The notes beneath the pieces were generated by a model. It saw nothing but the letters and a program-made list of their open reading frames with translations, made no database searches and was not told the origin of the DNA. Both the position numbers and the translations under genes were made by a program. A stretch of DNA of 6,221 bases from Rhodoferax sp. (GTDB lineage Bacteria > Pseudomonadota > Gammaproteobacteria > Burkholderiales > Burkholderiaceae_C): the NCBI GenBank assembly GCA_029865675.1, contig JARXAU010000152.1:1-6221 (forward strand). Direction: 5' to 3'. Below, piece by piece: positions 1-5,885 of the stretch. How positions within the stretch are numbered: position 1 is the stretch's first letter; the number at the start of each line of letters is the position of its first letter.

Positions 1-423
1 ACACTAGAGGCTTGTGATGCAAGCAACGGCTTGGAATGGTGGGGTTGGAGAAGTGATGTGGCCGACATCTTGCGTCAAGCCCACATCGTGTGCCTGCCTT
101 CTTACCGGGAAGGTTTGCCCAAATCGCTGCTGGAAGCCGCAGCCAGCGGCTTACCTATTGTGACTACCAATACGGTGGGTTGCCAAGACGTCGTTGAAAA
201 CGGTGTTAATGGTTTTTTGGTTCCTGTAAAGACAGTAGCCCCTCTCGCCGCTGCTTTGGAGGCGCTGATTTCCGATCCAGAATTGCGGCGCACAATGGGA
301 AAGCGTGGACGCCTGTTGGTGGAGAAAGAGTTTTCTTCTGAGCGCGTCATAAAGGAGACACTCGCTGTTTATAGCCAAATGCTTCAAGTCTCTATGCTTG
401 CTGGTCAAGCGCATCCCACCTAA
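1..423 (+). CDS. Glycosyltransferase family 4, C-terminal part (5' end outside window)
   Basis: This is the last 140 codons of a GT-B retaining glycosyltransferase. The frame is open from base 1, so the gene begins upstream; the TTG at 31 is only an internal Leu codon. It carries the nucleotide-sugar-binding half of the GT4 fold: a GW-R-DV segment, then CLPSYREGLPKSLLEA containing the family EX7E motif (the two Glu of REG and LLEA), then GLPIVTT, then the usual NGFLV segment, and an amphipathic C-terminal helix with DPELRRTMG. The LPSYREGLPKSLLEA style resembles PglA-like enzymes that add the second sugar to an undecaprenyl-diphosphate sugar. Donor and acceptor cannot be read from this half. 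It lies 9 bases before the epimerase gene and is probably in the same transcript. It is likely a cytoplasmic or membrane-associated enzyme. Confidence 0.92.
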   Translation, partial: TLEACDASNGLEWWGWRSDVADILRQAHIVCLPSYREGLPKSLLEAAASGLPIVTTNTVGCQDVVENGVNGFLVPVKTVAPLAAALEALISDPELRRTMGKRGRLLVEKEFSSERVIKETLAVYSQMLQVSMLAGQAHPT

Positions 424-432
424 TTTCAGCCA

Positions 433-1368
433 ATGAAAATCGGCATCACTGGATCAACGGGTTTTATCGGATCGGCGCTTTGTGAGCGGCTAGCAGTATT
501 GGATTTTGAGGTGGTGAAACTTGTGCGCAAAGCTTCGATACATGGCGCTCGGGTGGTGGGAGATATTGGACCGGACACAGACTGGTCTGGCGCGTTGAAC
601 GGCTGCGATGTGGTTGTGCATTTGGCGGGCCGAGTGCACGTGATGCGCGAGGCGGCCTCGGACCCGCTCACCCTTTTCAGGAAGGTAAACACTGCTGGCA
701 CTACCACTTTAGCCCAAGCAGCCTGTCGCTCGGGAGTCAAGCGCTTTATTTACATGAGCTCAGTTAAAGTGAATGGCGAGGCTACCTCATGCGGTCATGC
801 ATTCACCGAGGCGGCCAATCCAGCGCCTCAAGACGCATATGGAATAAGCAAGTGGGAGGCGGAGCTGTCGTTAACATCCATTGCCCATGCGCATGGAATG
901 GAGTGGGTCATTATTCGCCCACCGCTAGTGTATGGGCCAGGCGTTAAAGCAAATTTTGCGTCGCTTGCCCGTGTGGTTGCCAAAGGCTGGCCCTTACCAC
1001 TTGGAGCGATTCGAAACCAGCGCAGCCTGGTGTCTATTGATAACTTGGTGGACTTCGTCGTTTGTTGCATAAGCCACCCCAGGGCGGCCAATCAACCCTT
1101 TTTGGTAAGTGACGGGCAGGACCTTTCTACGCCAGAGCTGGTTCGGAAGCTAGGTTCTATTTTGGGAAGGTCGCCTTGGATACCCTCAGTTCCCGTTCTG
1201 GTACTTAAAGGTCTTGGCGCGTTATCGGGTAGGCTGAGTTCCGTCAATCGTCTCATTGAAAATCTACAAGTTGATATCTCCAAGGCTCGAAAGCTTTTGG
1301 ACTGGGTGCCGCCGTTTACCGTAACGCAAGGGCTGCAGCGGGTAGTTGACGCGATGAAAAAGCCATGA
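433..1368 (+). CDS. NAD-dependent epimerase/dehydratase of the extended SDR family (GalE/WreQ-like)
   Basis: The 311-residue protein has a Rossmann nucleotide-binding loop GSTGFIG at residues 7-13, an Asp-containing segment after the second strand, HLAGRVHV at 63-70, the catalytic Ser region MSSVKVNG at 108-115 and the YxxxK dyad Y136/K140 (YGISK). IRPPLVYGPG at 161-170 is the usual sugar-binding segment. The length is typical for short GalE-like enzymes. Family members epimerise at C4 or reduce 4-keto sugars. Because the gene overlaps the phosphoglycosyl transferase gene by four bases, I infer that it prepares the first sugar, either as the UDP form or, as reported for Rhizobium WreQ, after transfer to the lipid carrier. 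Epimerase versus reductase cannot be decided from sequence alone. The ATG at 433 lacks a clear Shine-Dalgarno sequence, which fits translation following the gene upstream. It is cytoplasmic. Confidence 0.93.
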   Translation: MKIGITGSTGFIGSALCERLAVLDFEVVKLVRKASIHGARVVGDIGPDTDWSGALNGCDVVVHLAGRVHVMREAASDPLTLFRKVNTAGTTTLAQAACRSGVKRFIYMSSVKVNGEATSCGHAFTEAANPAPQDAYGISKWEAELSLTSIAHAHGMEWVIIRPPLVYGPGVKANFASLARVVAKGWPLPLGAIRNQRSLVSIDNLVDFVVCCISHPRAANQPFLVSDGQDLSTPELVRKLGSILGRSPWIPSVPVLVLKGLGALSGRLSSVNRLIENLQVDISKARKLLDWVPPFTVTQGLQRVVDAMKKP

Positions 1369-1925
1369 AACGAATTTTCGACTTGGCGATTCTCCTTTGT
1401 GTTACGCCTGCTCTGTTGGGCCTGATTTTGGTGATCGGTCTAGCGGTTCGCCTTACATCCAAGGGCCCGGCCCTGTATTGGTCCGACCGCGTCGGGCGCA
1501 ACAACACCCTTTTTAAAATGCCAAAGTTCCGGACTATGCAAATTGGCACCCCTACGCTGGCCACGCACCTATTGACCAACCCGGCGCAATACCTTACGCC
1601 TATTGGAGGTTTTTTGCGGAAAAGCAGCCTTGACGAGATACCACAGCTCTGGAGCATTTCGACAGGCGATATGAGTTTTGTTGGCCCGCGTCCGGCCTTG
1701 TTCAACCAGCATGACCTGATTGTTTTGCGTACTGGGGCCGGAGTTCACCAGTTGACGCCGGGCTTAACAGGTTGGGCGCAAATTAATGGCCGCGATGAAC
1801 TCCCTATTCCTGACAAGGTTGCATTGGACGTAGAATATATGCGACGCCATTCTTTGGCGTTTGATTGTCAGATATTGTTCCTTACCGCAGCAAAAGTCTT
1901 GCGCCGGGATGGAATAAGCCACTAA
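1365..1925 (+). CDS. Small monotopic phosphoglycosyl transferase (PglC/WcaJ-type sugar transferase)
   Basis: The 186-residue protein has only the catalytic core of the bacterial sugar transferase family, without the extra N-terminal membrane domain of WbaP/WcaJ, so it is PglC-like in size. It starts KRIFD, followed by a hydrophobic re-entrant helix at about residues 7-30 with Pro15 and then SKGP at 32-35. KFRTM at 54-58, the catalytic Asp90-Glu91 pair in SLDEIPQLW, SFVGPRP at 104-110 and PGLTGWAQINGR at 132-143 are all intact. The family transfers a sugar-1-phosphate from a UDP-sugar to undecaprenyl phosphate on the cytoplasmic face of the inner membrane, which begins glycan assembly. The sugar is unknown; an N-acetylated 6-deoxy or amino sugar is a reasonable guess from the neighbours. 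Its ATGA overlap with the epimerase stop codon implies coupled translation. Confidence 0.95.
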   Translation: MKRIFDLAILLCVTPALLGLILVIGLAVRLTSKGPALYWSDRVGRNNTLFKMPKFRTMQIGTPTLATHLLTNPAQYLTPIGGFLRKSSLDEIPQLWSISTGDMSFVGPRPALFNQHDLIVLRTGAGVHQLTPGLTGWAQINGRDELPIPDKVALDVEYMRRHSLAFDCQILFLTAAKVLRRDGISH

Positions 1926-1944
1926 AGTACAGATTCACCAACTT

Positions 1945-1950
1945 AAAGGA
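1945..1950 (+). promoter_or_regulatory. Ribosome binding site of the H-NS-like gene
   Basis: AAAGGA lies 7 bases before the ATG at 1958. It decides the start: the longer in-frame reading from a TTG at 1865 would run through the end of the preceding gene and would add residues not expected in front of an H-NS oligomerisation helix. Confidence 0.7.
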
Positions 1951-1957
1951 ATGCGCA

Positions 1958-2326
1958 ATGAACAACCTGATGGACCTCCAGTCGCAAATAGAAAAACTGC
2001 AAAAACAAGCCAATGAAATTAGAGCCAAAGAGTTCAGCAGTACGGTTCAGGACATTTTGGCAAGAATGCAGGCGTTCGGCATCACCGTGAAAGACTTGCA
2101 AGTAACCAAGCCCGGTAAAGCCGGCAAAGCGGGTCGGGGCCGTCCCGCAGCGGCTGCTAAAACTCCGAGAGTACCTAAAATTGCCAAGAAGGCTGGCACC
2201 CCGGTCGCCGCCAAGTATCGTGGCCCTAATGGCGAAACCTGGTCTGGTCGCGGTCTGACGCCCAAATGGTTGGCCTCTTTGGTTGCGCAAGGGCAGCCTA
2301 AGGAAGCATTCTTGATTGTTGCCTGA
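1958..2326 (+). CDS. H-NS family nucleoid-associated protein
   Basis: The 122-residue protein has the two-part layout of H-NS-like proteins. Residues 1-45 form a heptad-rich helical oligomerisation region (LQSQIEKLQKQANEIRAKE). Residues 46-86 form a basic, Lys/Ala/Pro-rich linker containing an AT-hook-like GRGRP at 59-63. Residues 87-120 form the DNA-binding domain, with YRGPNGETWSGRGLTPKWL. The domain matches the H-NS C-terminal fold, but the loop that reads QGR in E. coli H-NS reads RGL here. I believe GRGL-type loops occur in other betaproteobacterial members, but cannot check. Such proteins bind AT-rich DNA in the minor groove and silence horizontally acquired genes. The gene lies 32 bases after the sugar transferase, with its own ribosome binding site and a weak terminator at its end. 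It may be co-transcribed or driven by a promoter that I could not identify. Confidence 0.92.
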   Translation: MNNLMDLQSQIEKLQKQANEIRAKEFSSTVQDILARMQAFGITVKDLQVTKPGKAGKAGRGRPAAAAKTPRVPKIAKKAGTPVAAKYRGPNGETWSGRGLTPKWLASLVAQGQPKEAFLIVA

Positions 2327-2345
2327 TCGATATCGGGTCATTTGT
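2322..2345 (+). terminator. Weak terminator-like hairpin at the end of the H-NS-like gene
   Basis: Bases 2322-2327 can pair with 2332-2337 (six pairs, one of them G-U) around a 4-base loop, CGAT. A loose T-rich tract, TCATTTGT, follows. The stem overlaps the stop codon at 2324-2326. The stem is short and the T tract is interrupted, so termination would be inefficient at best. Confidence 0.3.
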
Positions 2346-2675
2346 CCTTGGAAACCTGTCCGGTAGACATTTTCAAGGGCCGGTTTCTGGTTTGGCTCAG
2401 GCGGGTTGTGGGCGTAGTATTGTTCGTTAGCCAGCGTTATACTCATGTCACCTTTGTCAACTACCAGCGCCCAGACAGGAAAACCGAACTGTGGCAACAA
2501 CACTCATTCCAATCATTCTTTTGGGAGGTGCTTGGGTTCGATGTAGGCAACTCCCTCGGAGCTATTGCTATCTCTCGCTCATGCACAAAGAATGCCAAGA
2601 ATGTATCAACCGAAGCACGCGACTGAGGCTCTGCGCTTGGCTGTCGGCGGTCGTCAACTGATAGCTAGTTGATGT
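2327..2675. other. Spacer of about 350 bases without a convincing gene
   Basis: This is the only long gap in the window. A plus-strand frame is open from a TTG at 2342 to 2626, but it has no ribosome binding site, and its translation has no recognisable motif. On the minus strand, about 2503 down to 2338 gives a protein-like reading with ordinary codon choice (for example SITLANEQYYAHNPPEP). An ATG is possible at 2446, with AAGGTG just before it. That frame then runs antisense through the H-NS-like gene without a natural end, so it could be a gene relic or a chance reading. No tRNA, complete insertion sequence or strong sigma-70 promoter was seen. The best promoter-like pair, TTGCTA at 2565 and AAGAAT at 2588, is poor. 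Confidence 0.6.
2654..2672. repeat. Short inverted repeat before the GT2 gene
   Basis: TCAACT at 2654-2659 and AGTTGA at 2667-2672 are perfect inverted copies separated by 7 bases. They end 3 bases before the ATG at 2676. The arrangement could be a protein-binding site or a small hairpin in the 5' leader. A six-base repeat can easily arise by chance, so this is only a candidate. Confidence 0.3.
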
Positions 2676-3635
2676 ATGGCGGTTATAAGACCCTTGCCTA
2701 GCAAAGATATGCTTGCACCCAGCGTTGCTATCCTCTTGTGCACCTTCAATGGTCAGCAGTACCTCCCCGACCAGCTGCGTTCGTTTGCTGCCCAGACCCA
2801 TTCCAACTGGCACGTCTGGACGTCCGATGATGGCTCTCAAGACAACACCCACAGTATCCTTGCGGCGCACGTTGCTGCATGGGGTGCTGATCGGATGTCA
2901 GTTCATTTGGGGCCGTCGAAGGGGTTTGTGGCGAACTTTCTCTCGCTTGCTTGTAAGGCTGAGATCGAGGCTGACTTCTACGCTTATTCGGACCAGGACG
3001 ATGTCTGGGAGTCAGACAAGCTCGAACGTGCCTTGGCTTGGCTCAAGCTTCCCGCTCAAGGTTGTCCAGCGTTTTACTGCTCAAGGACGCGCTTGGTTGA
3101 CTCTGGCAACAATGACATTGGCATGTCCCCCCTCTTTACGCGGCGGCCTAGTTTTGCGAACGCGCTCATGCAAAATATTGGCGGTGGTAACACGATGGTG
3201 TTTAACAAGGCTGCACGGGATCTGCTCTGCTTGGCTGGTGAAGATGTAGACGTAATAACCCACGACTGGTGGACTTACCTCGTGGTTACGGGGTGCGGTG
3301 GGCAAGTCTTTTACGACCCCCTTCCGACGCTACGCTACCGCCAGCATGGTGAAAACTTGGTGGGCTCGAATGTGGACCTCGAAGCACGGATTGCGCGAAT
3401 TTCCATGCTCTGGCACGGGCGGTTCAAGGACATCAACGATAGGCATATACGTGCTCTGGAGCGTATCAGGCATCGGCTTACCGGTGAGAGCCGGACAACT
3501 CTGGATGAGTTTTGCGCTGCGAGGGGAAAGAACTTGTTTTCGCGCGCGGTCGGCTTTTTAAGGTCAGGCATCCACCGACAGACCTTTATGGGCAACATCG
3601 GGCTTGTTGTTGCTACACTGTTTAAAAAAATGTAG
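2676..3635 (+). CDS. Glycosyltransferase family 2, rhamnosyltransferase-like
   Basis: The 319-residue GT-A enzyme opens with VAILLCTFNGQQYL at 17-30, then has DDGSQD at 51-56 (nucleotide binding). It continues with YSDQDDVW at 104-111, which holds the DxD-type metal site, GGGNTMVF at 169-176, HDWW at 196-199 where the catalytic base region lies, and YRQHGENLVG at 221-230. The SDQDDVW, HDWW and YRQHG.NLVG set is typical of GT2 proteins annotated as alpha-L-rhamnosyltransferases of O-antigen and rhamnan clusters; the real donor is unproven. It would act at the cytoplasmic face on the undecaprenyl-linked chain. Neither possible start has a clear Shine-Dalgarno sequence. ATG 2676 gives the longest form; ATG 2709 (Met12) gives a 308-residue protein whose N-terminus looks more like relatives. 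The permease gene follows after 40 bases. Confidence 0.92.
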   Translation: MAVIRPLPSKDMLAPSVAILLCTFNGQQYLPDQLRSFAAQTHSNWHVWTSDDGSQDNTHSILAAHVAAWGADRMSVHLGPSKGFVANFLSLACKAEIEADFYAYSDQDDVWESDKLERALAWLKLPAQGCPAFYCSRTRLVDSGNNDIGMSPLFTRRPSFANALMQNIGGGNTMVFNKAARDLLCLAGEDVDVITHDWWTYLVVTGCGGQVFYDPLPTLRYRQHGENLVGSNVDLEARIARISMLWHGRFKDINDRHIRALERIRHRLTGESRTTLDEFCAARGKNLFSRAVGFLRSGIHRQTFMGNIGLVVATLFKKM

Positions 3636-3659
3636 GCGGTAGGAGGACAATCCCCGCCT
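3634..3659 (+). promoter_or_regulatory. Structured leader with a Shine-Dalgarno-like AGGAGG before the permease gene
   Basis: AGGCGG at 3634-3639 pairs perfectly with CCGCCT at 3654-3659, and GGA at 3645-3647 can stack against TCC at 3651-3653. A strong AGGAGG sits inside at 3641-3646 but has no start codon at normal spacing: the nearest ATG is at 3676. AGGAGG can also pair imperfectly with the same CCGCCT, so two alternative folds are possible. GGCGGTAG at 3635-3642 equals the 8-base ops core used by RfaH, but the same octamer occurs twice more inside coding sequence in this window. No T tract follows, so it is not a standard terminator. Confidence 0.3.
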
Positions 3660-3675
3660 CTCAATAGAATTTCGC

Positions 3676-4530
3676 ATGCCTACAAGCCCACAAGCCGTGA
3701 ACCCGCACGCTGCCCATTTAATGTCGTTCACCTCTCTAGGGCAGAGCCTCCGGCGTAACCGCCAGCTTATCGTCCAAATGACCAAGCGCGAGGTAGCGGG
3801 CCGCTACAAAGGCTCGGCCTTCGGGTTGGCGTGGTCGTTCTTTAACCCCGTGTTCATGCTGGTGGTGTACACCTTCGTCTTCTCCGAAATTTTCAAATCA
3901 CGCTGGGGCGGCGTGGGAGGTGACGATAGCAAAACGCAATTCGCCGTAGTGCTGTTTGTTGGCATGATCGTGCTCAGCCTGTTCAGTGAGGTCCTCAACC
4001 GCGCGCCCGGCTTGATTCTCTCCAACGTCAATTACGTTAAAAAAGTAGTATTCCCGATTGAGATACTCCCGGTGATTGCCATGGGTGCAGCGCTCTTCCA
4101 CTGCCTCATCAGTGTCGGCGTACTGCTGGCCGCCTTCACATTCTTTAACAGCTACCTGCACTGGACGGCGGTTTTCTTCCCCTTGGTATTGCTGCCGTTG
4201 GTCATCCTCACATTGGGTCTCGCCTGGATGCTCGCATCACTCGGGGTGTTTCTACGCGATGTCGGGCAAACCATTGGCATCCTTACCACCGTGTTGATGT
4301 TTCTTTCCCCCGTCTTTTATCCCCTGACCGCCGTGCCAGAAAGATTCCGCCCGATCATCATGGCCAACCCGCTCACTTTCATCATCGAGCAAGCGCGGGA
4401 GGTACTTATTTGGGGGCATCTGCCGAACTGGCTGGGATTGGGTGCGTACACCCTAGCTGCTGCGGTCGTTGCCTGGGCTGGCTACGCCTGGTTCCAAAAA
4501 ACCAGGAAGGGGTTTGCTGATGTCCTCTAA
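3676..4530 (+). CDS. wzm: Polysaccharide ABC transporter permease (Wzm type, ABC-2 family)
   Basis: The 284-residue integral membrane protein belongs to the ABC-2 polysaccharide exporters. After a polar N-terminus comes REVAGRYKGSAFGLAW at 38-53, the conserved cytoplasmic entry to the first membrane span. About six hydrophobic segments follow, near residues 50-72, 88-108, 131-158, 164-192, 200-218 and 252-273. Conserved landmarks include NYVKKVVFPIEILP at 119-132, SPVFYPL at 211-217, NPLTFIIEQAR at 231-241 and a C-terminal GFADVL. Two copies pair with the ATPase encoded next to export undecaprenyl-diphosphate-linked glycan across the inner membrane. The last 11 bases overlap the start of that gene, which points to coupled translation. 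ATG 3676 is given; ATG 3721 (Met16) would give a 269-residue form closer to the usual N-terminus. Neither has a well-spaced ribosome binding site. Confidence 0.95.
   Translation: MPTSPQAVNPHAAHLMSFTSLGQSLRRNRQLIVQMTKREVAGRYKGSAFGLAWSFFNPVFMLVVYTFVFSEIFKSRWGGVGGDDSKTQFAVVLFVGMIVLSLFSEVLNRAPGLILSNVNYVKKVVFPIEILPVIAMGAALFHCLISVGVLLAAFTFFNSYLHWTAVFFPLVLLPLVILTLGLAWMLASLGVFLRDVGQTIGILTTVLMFLSPVFYPLTAVPERFRPIIMANPLTFIIEQAREVLIWGHLPNWLGLGAYTLAAAVVAWAGYAWFQKTRKGFADVL
4504..4512 (+). promoter_or_regulatory. Ribosome binding site of the ATPase gene
   Basis: The purine run AGGAAGGGG lies within the permease gene, 7 bases before ATG 4520. It favours this start over the in-frame upstream start at 4469, which would add 17 residues unlike any ABC ATPase N-terminus. 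Confidence 0.75.
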
Positions 4531-5884
4531 CGATTTCGCTATCCGTGTAAGCAATCTCAGTAAGTGCTACGAGATATATGCTAACCCGCGCGACCGCTTA
4601 AAGCAGTTTATTGCGCCTCGACTACAACGTTTGATCGGGCAAGCGCCCAAGCAATACTTCCGGGAATTTTGGGCGCTGAAGGACGTTTCATTCGAAATCA
4701 AAAAAGGTGAAACTGTCGGCATTATCGGGCGCAATGGCAGCGGCAAATCCACCCTGCTGCAGATGATCTGCGGAACTCTTACTCCAACAAGCGGTAGTAT
4801 TCAAACCAACGGCCGCATTGCTGCATTGCTGGAACTTGGCTCTGGGTTCAACCCCGAATTTACCGGCCGCGAAAACGTGTATATGAACGCGTCTGTACTG
4901 GGTTTAAGCAATGAAGAAATTGCCGCTCGCTTTGATGAGATCGTTGCTTTTGCCGATATTGGCGAATTTATTGCGCAGCCCGTCAAAACTTATTCAAGCG
5001 GCATGATGGTGCGCTTGGCATTTGCCGTCATTGCGCATGTGGACGCGGATATTCTGGTGGTGGACGAGGCGCTGGCGGTAGGCGACGCTTTTTTTACACA
5101 AAAATGTATGCGTTTTTTGCGTACTTTCATGAAAACCGGAACCGTTCTTTTTGTCAGCCATGATACGGGTGCTGTTACCAATTTGTGCAATAAGGCGGTT
5201 TTGCTGAATCGTGGGCAAGTGGTTGAAGTGGGCGCACCAAAAGAAGTCATTGAGCACTATCTCGCCACGCTTTATGAATCGAGTCAGGACATCGGCGGCA
5301 TCACGATTGAGGAGTTCAATACGCCTGCAAACCAGGTTCAAAGCCAAGGCCAGTACCGGGACATGAGGGAGAGTTTGATCAACGCATCAACTTTGCGCAA
5401 TGACATTGAGATTTTTCAGTTCAAGGCCGATGAGAATGGCTTCGGAACGGGCAACGCAAAAATTGTATCTGTGCAGCTTTTGGCCTCGGATGGGGTGCCC
5501 CTGTCATGGCTGGTTGGCGGAGAGGATGTGATTCTGGATATTCGTTGCCATGCCTATAAGGATATTAACAGGCCGATCGTAGGCTTTCAGTTCAAAGACC
5601 GCCTCGGTCAAGTCATCTTTTCAGACAATACCTTTCTTGTGTATCAACATAGTCCTATCACTGTCGTATCGGGTACAGACATTACCGCCCGTTTCGAATT
5701 TCGCTTACCTGTTTTGCCCTCGGGTGACTACAGTATTTCCCCCGCGATAGCCGAAGGCACACAAGAGGAGCATGTTCAGCATCACTGGCTGCACGATGGA
5801 TTGATGCTGCGTGTGCATGCGAGTTCGATATGTCTTGGGCTAATTGCTGTGCCGATGAAGAAAGTAAGTTTAGGGAAAAAATGA
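4520..5884 (+). CDS. wzt: Polysaccharide ABC transporter ATPase with C-terminal glycan-binding domain (Wzt type)
   Basis: The 454-residue protein has two domains. Residues 1 to about 250 are an ABC ATPase: Walker A GRNGSGKST at 70-78, signature YSSGM at 158-162, Walker B DILVVDEALAVGD at 177-189 with catalytic Glu183, and the switch His214 in FVSHD. LLELGSGFNPEFTGREN at 103-119 is characteristic of polysaccharide exporters. After a linker (about 250-305), residues of about 306-450 form the Wzt C-terminal beta-sandwich, with FGTGNAKI, VGGEDVILDI, FQFKDRLGQVIFSDNT and HHWLHDGLMLRVHASS. In E. coli O8/O9a this domain binds the modified non-reducing end of the O-antigen before export, so the glycan here may also need a terminal modification. 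The gene overlaps the permease gene by 11 bases, and the methyltransferase start follows one base after its stop codon. Confidence 0.96.
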   Translation: MSSNDFAIRVSNLSKCYEIYANPRDRLKQFIAPRLQRLIGQAPKQYFREFWALKDVSFEIKKGETVGIIGRNGSGKSTLLQMICGTLTPTSGSIQTNGRIAALLELGSGFNPEFTGRENVYMNASVLGLSNEEIAARFDEIVAFADIGEFIAQPVKTYSSGMMVRLAFAVIAHVDADILVVDEALAVGDAFFTQKCMRFLRTFMKTGTVLFVSHDTGAVTNLCNKAVLLNRGQVVEVGAPKEVIEHYLATLYESSQDIGGITIEEFNTPANQVQSQGQYRDMRESLINASTLRNDIEIFQFKADENGFGTGNAKIVSVQLLASDGVPLSWLVGGEDVILDIRCHAYKDINRPIVGFQFKDRLGQVIFSDNTFLVYQHSPITVVSGTDITARFEFRLPVLPSGDYSISPAIAEGTQEEHVQHHWLHDGLMLRVHASSICLGLIAVPMKKVSLGKK

Positions 5885-5885
5885 A

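Noticed and set aside
1316..1705. Minus-strand frame of 129 codons opposite the sugar transferase
   Set aside because: The plus strand encodes a complete, motif-bearing sugar transferase; the antisense translation is Arg-rich and resembles no family.
1865..1957. Longer start for the H-NS-like protein, beginning with TTG at 1865
   Set aside because: It overlaps the end of the sugar transferase gene, adds 31 residues foreign to H-NS, and ignores the well-placed AAAGGA before ATG 1958.
1865..1957. Sigma-70 promoter for the H-NS-like gene
   Set aside because: TTGTCA at 1865-1870 is a fair -35, but nothing at 16-18 bases downstream resembles TATAAT.
1943..2337. Minus-strand frame antisense to the H-NS-like gene, including 2047-2265
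   Set aside because: The H-NS reading is clearly the coding one; the antisense translation is low-complexity and shaped by the Lys/Ala/Pro linker codons. Only the part outside the gene is kept as a finding.
2342..2626. Plus-strand frame of 94 codons in the spacer
   Set aside because: It has a TTG start, no ribosome binding site, no recognisable motif and no sign of coding bias.
2713..3249. Second plus-strand frame of 178 codons inside the GT2 gene
   Set aside because: It is an out-of-frame shadow of the GT2 coding sequence, rich in Ser, Arg and Leu, with no motifs.
3621..3635. TTT followed by seven A at the end of the GT2 gene as a programmed frameshift site
   Set aside because: The slippery heptamer is not in the required register, and a -1 shift would only add a dozen residues to a stop at 3666. 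The GT2 protein is already full length.
4469..4519. Longer start for the Wzt-type ATPase at 4469
   Set aside because: The added residues lie wholly within the permease gene and do not resemble an ABC ATPase; ATG 4520 has a good ribosome binding site.
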